This document shows, one piece after another, positions 55,843 through 64,000 of a DNA stretch of 64,000 bases. The notes below the pieces were generated by a model. The model saw only the letters and a program-made list of their open reading frames with translations. It searched no databases and had not been told where the DNA came from. Position 1 is the stretch's first letter; each line of letters starts with the position of its first letter. A program made the translations under genes and the position numbers. Origin of the DNA: Limnephilus marmoratus. Lineage: Eukaryota; Arthropoda; Insecta; Trichoptera; Limnephilidae. The stretch is from positions 35,462,405 through 35,526,404 of the forward strand of contig OU862909.1 in the NCBI GenBank assembly GCA_917880885.1, in the 5' to 3' direction.

Positions 55843-57553
55843 TTATTTAGGTTTAAAATCCTTTTTAGTTTCAAATTTAGGCATTTGATTTCGCGATTCC
55901 AGCTTGGCATTTATTGCACCTAATTGCGACTTTCTTATCCACTGAGAAATGAAAACCTCCATTGTATTCTTTAAAGCCCCTTTAACAGCTTGGGTATGGC
56001 AGGGAAGCCTTATAAACAATAGTTCATTTTCACATCCAGATTCGACATTCTGAATTTTCTAGTCCAATAAGTTTTTCAAAATCGGTGGTTCGGTTAAGTT
56101 TTCCTGCCATTTTATTAAATCACTATATGTAGAAGCATTAAAATCTAATAATGGCACTTGAAACAGTCTAGGTGTTGGAGGTTGAGTAGTACTGCGTGCC
56201 TTTAGTAGGGCTGCCAGCTCTCTAACATGTTTTTTTATCATCTGTTATCATCGCAAGAAGGATCCCTTCAGGATGGCAAAGTAGCCGTTTCTTTGGATAA
56301 CAGGATCTATAATTTTTTTTAGAGTTTCTGGCAGGTAACTGGAGGCCTTAATAATATTGAACAGATAACACGTGCCATCTTTGCATGATGGTTTACTTTT
56401 AATTGAGAACCAAAACGGTGCGTAAACTTTGACCACAAAAGTAGCCAGAGTTTTCAAATTTTCAGATGGTTTTTCAGTAGAAACGTAGTCTTCGGTGATC
56501 CAACGGGCATGTGATAGTTTTTCTGGAGATTTATTGCCTAGGTCTTCTGGAAAATCATCTAAAACTACAGCCGAGACAATTTTATACAAGTACTGTTGGT
56601 CTGGATTCAGATCTTTGGCCATTTCTGGTAGCATTTGACCTTTGATGCGTTCAAAATTTTTAACAGGCAGTTTTTTTACAGGTTTCCAGTGATTCTTCCA
56701 GTGGACCAATATAAGATTTAGGTCCCGAAGTACACCCATCGAGATGAAAAAAAAGATGTCTCAAAGGCAGTTCGTTAATGTGGAGTAAAAAAATTATCCA
56801 CTGAAGTGGTTTTTGTAGCCTTTTCTCAAGCAGTCTTATAATTCCAGCATACTTTCCAGTATTCATTCGTACCATCACAATCAATTGCCATAAAATCTAT
56901 CTTGGGAAACTTCTTTATGTAACAGAAACCCTGTTATCACGGTATCTATTCCTTTTGCTGTACCAACATCAGGTACCACGTATCCCATGTAAATGGATCC
57001 CGGCTCTTGAATCAGTGAGATTTTTGGAGTCTTTTGCAACTTCTTTATAGCAGTTACGTCGATTCTGCTGATTACCATTACCCGAGACGTTCTTTGATTG
57101 GTCAAAAAAGTTTGCTCTTGTTTGGGAACCTTTTTATCCTTAGGATATATACATTGAGCGAATGCTTTGTACTTGCATACTGAAATATCAAAAAGTATCT
57201 TATTGCTTTTCTGAAAACTATTTAACTTGTCCAGGGAGAGCCTCTTGGTAGACTTGAGTAGATTTTTGCACTTTAAATGATATGCTTTCAACATTTGAAC
57301 GATCCTTGTTCGCGTCAATGTAGGAATAGATTGAGTGTGCCATATATTTTCAATTTCGACATTACTATATCTGCTATCTCACAAAAAATGGTTCTTTTGC
57401 AGTTTCTGATTGCAATTTCAGTTGATGTCTCGTCCACTCATAATAGTATTTTACTGCATCTTCGTAAGCAGGTAGAAAGTTCTCTTTCATCTCACAAACA
57501 TCACCAAATAGAGGACATTTGAATACACTTCGAGTTCTTTGCATAGTTGCCAT
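55843..57553 (-). pseudogene. Decayed transposase-like gene of an uncharacterised repetitive family
   Basis: A single protein can be followed along the minus strand through several frames. It starts at ATG 57551-57553 (MATMQRTRSVFKCPLFGD). It continues through IWHTQSIPTLTRTRIVQML, PGSIYMGYVVPDVGTAKGI, IIRLLEKRLQKPLQW, LLHINELPLRHLF and GPLEES. After that come KLSHARWITEDYV, VYAPFWFSIKS, IIDPVIQRNGYFA and RLPCHTQAVKGALKN. It ends FETKKDFKPK and stop at 55843. I recognise this as a widespread, multi-copy arthropod protein family (LLH.NELPLRHL and PCHTQAV blocks), probably of transposon origin. Frame breaks occur near 57380, 57355, 56850, 56690 and 56265, and an in-frame TAG at about 56059. It is not functional. 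Confidence 0.75.
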
Positions 57554-58021
57554 GAAAGAATATCGAACGTAATTTTAACAACAAACGAGCGTGCGACTGA
57601 TCCGAGCCTCGAACAAATAGAGCAAGCAAGCTAAGTATCACCTCCCGCGCTTCCTCTCTCCCCTTTACTTAAAGTATAAAACACAAATTCGAACTTCTTT
57701 TTATTTTGGGTCGAATCTATATTTATACCAAGTAAACTTTCTTGACATACATTAGTATGTTTATTCAAAAATATCGTACATAAACATGACCTCCAATTAG
57801 AGTGTAAAACCGACTATTTTCGTAAATTCAATGCCGTTGCGGAGGCAGTTACCCTAAAAAAAATTGAATAATATTTTACATGGCTTAAATTAAACCTAAA
57901 AGGCACCAAATTTTTACTCTTACATTACCGTCCAGTGAAAAAAAAGAATTCACTCCTACCTAATGTATATATAAAATGTAAAAATTGGGAAAAATAAAGG
58001 AAAAAAAATCAGTAATACTAC
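57554..58021. other. Upstream DNA of the pseudogene
   Basis: Bases 57560-57660 are CpG-richer (GAGCGTGCGACTGATCCGAG) and may be the old promoter or the end of the transposon. No terminal inverted repeat could be matched. The remainder is AT-rich. Confidence 0.3.
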
Positions 58022-58744
58022 TTAAGAGGGTATCACCAGAGAAAACCAGAAATATGTCATTTTTAAATCAGATTTTATACGTATTGAGTCTTTTCCACAA
58101 AAAATTATAAATGGATTTCGAAAGATTGTTCTTTTATCTAGCATTCGCATGTTTTAAATTTTGAGAAAAAGTGTTAATTTTTAGTATAATAAGGTTACAC
58201 CGTAGGTCGTTGGCAGATTTGTTCAATTTTCAAAAAAGATTTTGTATTATACCACACCCATTTCAATTCATATAATCATGCAGTAAAATAAATCAATACG
58301 TTATATGGGTATCGCATGTTTTAGAATTTTAATTTTAGTTTAAATAAAATCATTAAAAAATTTATACTTAAGTACATGTGTTTCTTGACGAAAATTGGTC
58401 CGTTTGTGTATTTATTTGCGCACTTACTAACTAATATATTTCAGATTTTTTAAACATTCTTATTTAACTTAGACGTTATTGAAAAATGAAAAATATTTAT
58501 AATGAATAAATAATTACAAAAAGTACGTTATTTTAATAGTTTTATCATCACGCCTTTCAGCATTTTTGGATGTAGGTATAAACTAAAGCAAATTTGGAAT
58601 GAAATAAAATCGATATTGAGTTGGTTTTTAAAAGCTGGTACGGAGAATAATTAATCTTTCTCGTTGTAACTTCCCTGCATGATCGTAAAAACAGCTTTCG
58701 ACGAAATGTGGATTTTCGTCCGCTGGCTGGTTAAACGCTCTTAA
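58022..58744 (-). mobile_element. TTAA-flanked MITE, copy 3 of 3
   Basis: Begins TTAAGAGGGTATCACCAG and ends CTGGTTAAACGCTCTTAA. It is the reverse orientation of the copies at 1595 and 45693. TTAA is intact on both sides. Confidence 0.85.
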
Positions 58745-59059
58745 ACAAAGATGACATCTCTTAACAACGTTCTAAGTCTGTTTCGATAAATTCAAACATT
58801 TATGGTGGAGATATTTTTTATAAACAAAATAGTTATAATAATAATAACTTAACCTAAGAAGTGTCCATCGATTCATTCTCATATTTCAATAACTACTGTT
58901 GAGAATGAATAGATTTTTCGCTTTAATCACCTGTCAAAATCAGTTTTCAAGTGATCCATGATATATAATATTATATACTATCATTTGCTTCGCCTACAAA
59001 TAACCAACGCCAAATGGACCAAAACAATGTAGAAGACGGTACCCAACCCCTCCCATTTG

Positions 59060-59239
59060 ACCGTTCAATGGCTTAGTTGAAAAATACCTCGGATTTCCAC
59101 CCAAGCGTCGTGGGTTCAATTACTCGCGTTTCAAAGGGGTGTTGAATTGCCACAGCTGAAACTTTGGTGATGTTTATTCATGATAATTTAAGAAAAACCC
59201 AAAATACTTAAATAAACAAACGATTTCCAAAAAAAAAAA
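59060..59239 (+). mobile_element. tRNA-derived SINE with poly(A) tail
   Basis: ATGGCTTAGTTGA (A-box) at about 59068 and GTGGGTTCAATTACTC (B-box) at about 59110 flank an anticodon-arm-like CTCGGATTTCCACCCAAG. A body of about 100 bp leads to an A11 run at 59229-59239. Layout is that of a tRNA-head SINE; the cloverleaf is imperfect. Confidence 0.55.
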
Positions 59240-60320
59240 TTTGGTGGTTTCGTTGCTTTACTTTTGGCTTTAAAATGCCCCACATTTCAAACCTTAAAAT
59301 TATTATTCTATTTATTAGAACATCCGACCGACTGTGAAGAAATAATAATTAAAAAGGTGTGTTTTTTAGAACCCTTTGGAAACCACATAAAAATAAGCCA
59401 CTGATGAAATTTTTTGTAAAATTTTTCCAGAAAAATCAATCACCCCTCCAAAGTTTTGCGGATTGGTCGTGGAAAGCGGTGCATAAAGTATTTGAGGAAC
59501 ATCTGATTTTTCAATTGTTAGCGAGACCACGGTAGTATAAGCGACGGTTAGTAGCCAAAAAAGAGAAAAAAAATTGTGTTGAGACAGCATGTTATATACT
59601 AGGTTGGGAAAGTTCTCATCTGGTTTCACATGACTACGTTATTGGCTATCCAATACTGACGAAAAATCTGTGAGGGGTCACCATTATCTATGTGTAACAA
59701 ATCAACGTTAAATTTTTCACCACGATCCAAACAGATCGCGGCATTTCATTAGGTGGGTCCACTTCGGATATGTGCATTTGGCAACTCTGGCGGGTAATGA
59801 AGTGTCCAAGTGAAAAGGAGGCACGCGCACTGAACGACCGCTAAATTTCCTCGACTTTTAATCACGCGTCCCCTCCCCCCCCACTCTCTTCCTCACTCCT
59901 CCCTTCACTCCCCTCGCCACCTCTCCACCCCGCGCGCGATTGATGAAGTCAGAGTTTCAGCGGATAATGAAGCCGGCCATCTTTTCCAAGGCCTGGTACA
60001 CACTTATTTTTCTGACATTTCTGAAGGCAGATTTCCTACTTTTCTATAAAATTATCACTTCTCTACCTGCCTACATACCGTTCAGAACTAGATGCAAAAT
60101 TACACTTATTGGAATATCACATACTATTGTGTAACTATGTATGATGTAGCTAACTTTGTGATTTGCTTCATCGAGACACTCCACACAATCTACGTGAGCT
60201 TTTTCCAGTAAATAAGTTAATAAACATTTGAACATTGATGGAAAGGCCCGAATTAAATATTATAGTTGCAATTGATTCCATACATTTTATTTTGTTCCTT
60301 TGAATACTTAATTATTTATT
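59240..60320. other. Intergenic DNA with pyrimidine-rich run at 59870-59930
   Basis: CCCCTCCCCCCCCACTCTC and related C/T-rich words span about 60 bp. No gene recognised; frames at 59366-59629 and 59940-60134 lack motifs. Confidence 0.35.
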
Positions 60321-60322
60321 AC

Positions 60323-60596
60323 TGAGTGGCGCGCCGGATCGGGAAAGACTGGTTTCGGAAAGACTTTTTCCCCTCTCCAGCCAAACTATAATAGCCTTGC
60401 ACCGCAGTGGGAGGGATGGATTTACACGTCTTTCGTTCCTGGACACATTGACCCCCCAAATCTACATATCCCTCATACCTTTTTCCTTCCCCAGAACTTC
60501 TTCTCGTTCCTAGACCCACCACACACCATTCCCAACGATGATAGGCCCTAAGGGATTTTTTTCCTCAGAACCACCTGTGTGGAACTCAAAAAACCC
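60323..60596 (+). mobile_element. SINE-like ~400-bp repeat, copy J (5'-truncated)
   Basis: Starts within the body (GAGTGGCGCGCCGGATCGGG) and runs through CCTTGCACCGCAGTGGGAGG and the hairpin block to CTGTGTGGAACTCAAAAAA. Confidence 0.82.
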
Positions 60597-60599
60597 GTG

Positions 60600-61390
60600 G
60601 TTTCCTTTTTTCTGACTTTCACCCTTCAAGGTATCTATCTAGGCCATAACTTAACAGAGAAAGAAGAGGTGAATTTATGTTTTGATTCTATTTAAATGTG
60701 CAAATTTCAGAATTAAATGAAAGATTGGAGTCGAGTTCAGACTTAGAAAAGACGAGATGTTGAATGTGGGGGAGCCAATTTTAGATAACGCTTCATAGAA
60801 GAGAGGATATGTTGTGATCTAAAGTTCCACATCCACACACTAGATTTTCGTCGAAAAATATCATTCCCGCCAGTTATAGAAACGTTTCAAAATGAACCTC
60901 ACATTGGAGGCACATTGGAAGGTATCTGATTCGTAATATGTTTTCAAAATTAAATAATATTTTTATGCAAACTTTATAGTTTTTGTCGCATCCGTCGGCA
61001 CCGAGCTTTACCTGTTCCGATTGCGATTCCCTCATGAAAGTTTTCTAGCCAAGAATCTAAATTTCATCGCAGACGGAGAGATGTGTGGTGTGATGCTGAG
61101 AACATTATTTCCGTTGAAACACACTTACTCGTGATGAAGGTGTGGGCAACGGGGAAACGGGCCCCGCCACCTCGCCCAGTAATGAGGCGGACTCCATTTT
61201 CAAATTTGCAGGAGTGAATCGGGATTCAGTGTGTCATAGTGACTAACTTATCTAAACTCTGGAGGAATTTGTTTTATACAGTTAGGTACCTACATGTCCT
61301 TTATACGAAATATTTAAGGGCAAATTGGAGAAGACACATAATAGCAAGAAAATTTACGTGAACGTAGTGTCAACTCGACATATTATTTTT
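60600..61390. other. Intergenic DNA, GC-elevated at 60990-61240
   Basis: Segment 60990-61240 (GCATCCGTCGGCACCGAGCT, CGGGCCCCGCCACCTCGCCC) is unique and may be regulatory. No gene. Confidence 0.28.
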
Positions 61391-61577
61391 CAATGAAGAC
61401 AATATTAGCAACTTTATCAAAAATCTGAAACAGAAAAATTTGAAAAATATACGGTTATATCTAGGATTCGGTTCCATATGACAGTTGGTCCGGCGACATT
61501 TGGTCCGGCCGACAGTTCGTCCGGCTGACATTTGGTCCGGCGACAATTGGTCCGGCGACAATTGGTCCGGCCGAAAG
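61391..61577. repeat. MITE end plus GGTCCGGC tandem repeat
   Basis: Bases 61391-61450 match the terminal sequence of the palindromic element at 11545 (ATGAAGACAATATTAGC and TCTGAAACAGAAAAATTTG). From about 61480 to 61577, GGTCCGGC recurs about six times with GACAATT/GACATTT/GACAGTT between, in units of 15-18 bp. Confidence 0.7.
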
Positions 61578-61579
61578 TT

Positions 61580-62785
61580 TAGAAGATGTTTTCTTCAAGT
61601 AAGTATGCAAAGAGGATATACGGCAGGTCACTTCCGATAAACACACTTTAATTAGAAAGCTTATACTTGGAGAAAATACGGCTTTGCACGTGGAGGACAT
61701 TATATTTCAAACAATAGACATTGCAAGATTTTACATTTGCTACCCCCATCCCTGTTAGTATTATATTTATGAGAAGATTATTGCCAAAAGTAGAGTTGGT
61801 ATTTATTTTGAACAGCTGGAGAATTTTGGACTCTTCAGGACTAGAGAACTTTTATGAAATAACCTTTACAAAAGCTTACAAACAAGAATTTTTAACATTT
61901 TTACACAATCAATTATTTATAATGTCGGTAAAGGTGATAGGATGTTTGACTGGATACGACTATTTGAAAAGGTGAGTTTTAAGTTTAGCTCTAATTTCCT
62001 CCAAGTCTGTGATCATTTTTAAATCATGTGGCAGTCCATTTCAGGCTTTAGGTCCTGACCAAAGCTATTAGAATGTGGAGAGATATGCTGTTGGCAGTTT
62101 GTAGACAAATGTAGACGATTTTTTCCGCAGAAGGTGTTAGATTCAAAGAAAGATCTAATACAAGCAATACAATCGAATATTTGGTATTCAAAACAGTAGA
62201 TACCTTCGAAAATATTACAAAATTTTATTTAAATTTATTTTTGGGAAATATATTGAAATTCATAAACAAAATTCGGCACTTTGGCGTTTAAAAAATGTCT
62301 CACCTTCCTCCATAATAAATATTTCAGACACAAATAGATCAAAGACATCTTCATTTCTTGTTGGAGCTACGTGCTGAAATTCAACTTTTTGGCACTAAAT
62401 TAATACAAATACATTAGCTACATTAGTGTTGGAAGCATTAATCTTAGACCAGTGATTTGATTCATAGAAGTTTCATGCCAATGTAAAATAAAGAAAATAA
62501 GGAACCTATTATTATTAAAAATAATCTCTGCTTTTTGGTAAATGGTAAAATGAAAAAAAAAAACAACATATAGACAATGAAAATGAAAAAAAAATCAGGG
62601 TGTGCAATTCACACGCGGTAAAAGTGATACCTTCAGAAAACTGATGTTTACACTTCAAAAAGAAAATTGGTAATAAAATAAATGAGATATACCTATTCAT
62701 CACAAATTATAATTAGTTATAACAAGTATCGTCATCAATTTTAGGTGAAGAAGAAGGAAACGCAACACGGTAAAATAACGGAGGC
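61580..62785. other. AT-rich DNA, no gene seen
   Basis: A plus-strand 84-codon frame at 61721-61975 ends near a GTGAGT donor-like site but carries no motif. Nothing else recognised. Confidence 0.35.
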
Positions 62786-62789
62786 GTCT

Positions 62790-63575
62790 ACTAATATCTA
62801 CAGGAATTCCAAAAACTGAAAAAATCTGACTAATATCTATGAGAACCAAAGTGTGGACGAATATCTACAGCTCAAACTCCTGACTAATCTATGAGAACCA
62901 AAGTGTGGACGAATATCTACAGCACTGGCGAGGTTGGATTTGCAATTATGTATAGCATATTGGAATAACGTAATATTGCGTACGCAGTTAAAAAAACTTA
63001 ATTTATGTAGGTATGTATGTATGTAAAAATCCCTAATATCGGACTATTGGACACATTTAGCTGATTATTAAGGATTTGGGTTTTTGTTTTAACAGCTTTC
63101 TTTATTTCGAGTGCTTCAAAAATATTTAGTCTGTTACCATGACTATTTCTATGTCAGTTAGATTAGGTTAGGTTAGGTTAGGTTGTGGTGCCGTGTATTT
63201 CGAAATAAATAAATATCTTTATATTATGACCTCCATGTTTGTTTAATAAATTATTGTCCTCGTAAACAGCAAAACCCGTAATATTATGCAAAAACTTCAT
63301 GTACGTACTTTAAACGTTTAAGCCTTTACGTAATTAGTATTTACGTAATTGAAGTAATTTATGCTTTTCCGTACAACCTCTTACTCAGCTGCCCTCTGTA
63401 GATATTAGTCCAACCTGCGCTCTGTAGATCTTATTCACCACTGGGACCGTCATAGATATTCGTCCGACCTTAGCTCTGTAGATATCAGTCCACACTCTGA
63501 AGTTCGTTGATATTAGTGAAATATATGAGCTGTAGATATTCGTCTGACATACAGGCTATAGATATTAGTATCTGG
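62790..63575. mobile_element. Element with inverted arrays of a ~16-bp motif
   Basis: The left array (62790-62925) has at least five copies of GACGAATATCTACAGC or close variants. Two of them lie in a direct duplication of AGAACCAAAGTGTGGACGAA. The right array (63395-63575) has about seven copies of the inverse, GCTGTAGATATTCGTC and variants. The 470 bp between holds a (GGTTA)n run and AT-rich DNA. Sub-terminal inverted motif arrays are typical of transposase-bound ends. No coding seen. Confidence 0.65.
63158..63183. repeat. Short interstitial (TTAGG)n run
   Basis: AGATTAGGTTAGGTTAGGTT and continuation: about four to five TTAGG units, the insect telomere repeat, inside the inverted-array element. 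Too short to be a telomere. Confidence 0.75.
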
Positions 63576-64000
63576 AGTCAAAATAACCCAGAGATTAATC
63601 ACGATAATACTTTTAAAATCTAAATCATATTACACAAATTATAAATACATAATTTACTACGCAGATAAAATAATCGATGTGTTTTCCTATCTTTCTTTAG
63701 TTTGAAAATTGTAATGTTCATTTTAACATATTTTCCTAATAAACGCTACGTTTAGTGAGAAAATTGGAGAGGTTACAGCTTACAGCGGAGCTCTTAGCGG
63801 CAGGACTGCAACAATTTGTAACATTTTACAGGAAACACGTAGTACAGGATTGTAGGTAACCCTGGTGAAACCATCCGTACCACCATTCGGAATCGAAATA
63901 TGGCATTGCTATGGTTTAGTCTTGTTTGCTGACTCATCTGAATTTCCAGATAAGGACTTTTCAATGGGGTTGCAATTTTCAAGAGTCCTACTGGCTTCGA
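63576..64000. other. Intergenic DNA to the right edge
   Basis: AT-rich to 63740, then moderately mixed. A 62-codon frame at 63794-63982 has no motif. Confidence 0.35.

Noticed and set aside
63158..63183. Telomere
   Set aside because: Only four to five TTAGG units within an interspersed element; far too short and flanked by unique DNA.

Overview
The window is AT-rich nuclear DNA of an insect, not of a bacterium or phage. It shows split coding exons with GT/AG borders, poly(A)-tailed retroposons, TTAGG-type repeats and no operon-like coding. The repeat families look most like those of Lepidoptera: Helitron-like elements with a CTAG end, a dispersed repeat ending in CTCCTCC...GAAGTCG, and frequent TACCTAC words. 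They also occur in other insect orders, so the order is left open.

The one clear host gene is a T-box transcription factor of the midline/H15 (Tbx20) class on the minus strand. Two adjacent coding exons lie at 19038-19311 and 15198-15362. They join in frame and encode the middle of the DNA-binding domain. The exons for the start of the T-box (expected above 19311) and for its end and C-terminal tail (expected below 15198) were not recognised, so the introns are long or the missing exons lie outside the window. Scattered unique segments of higher GC and CpG (for example near 0.4, 7.5, 8.3, 13.2, 34.9, 42.6, 44.3 and 52.6 kb) are candidate cis-regulatory DNA of this developmental gene; that is inference.

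Most of the rest is a graveyard of mobile elements. There are 5'-truncated non-LTR retrotransposons: jockey-like pieces at 0, 11.3-13, 27, 30, 34 and 43 kb; a restriction-like-endonuclease LINE at 5.4 kb; others at 2.5, 4, 25.5 and 54.6 kb. A poly(A)-tailed repeat of about 400 bp has ten copies or parts, and its tail matches that of the LINE at 4 kb. Three copies of a TTAA-flanked MITE lie at 1.6, 45.7 and 58.0 kb. Two hAT-like elements have perfect 8-bp target duplications (17.4 and 24.4 kb). Two Helitron-like elements sit between A and T (38.6 and 47.8 kb). There is also a decayed transposase-like gene (55.8-57.6 kb) and several tRNA-derived sequences.

The structures most worth a second look are: a 1.36-kb foldback with 369-bp arms and a central 94-bp minisatellite (8.6-10.0 kb); a palindromic element carrying a tRNA-like sequence inserted in a LINE (11.5 kb); inverted arrays of a motif of about 16 bp (62.8-63.6 kb); and the tail-sharing SINE/LINE pair. 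No complete protein-coding gene, CRISPR array or rRNA was found.
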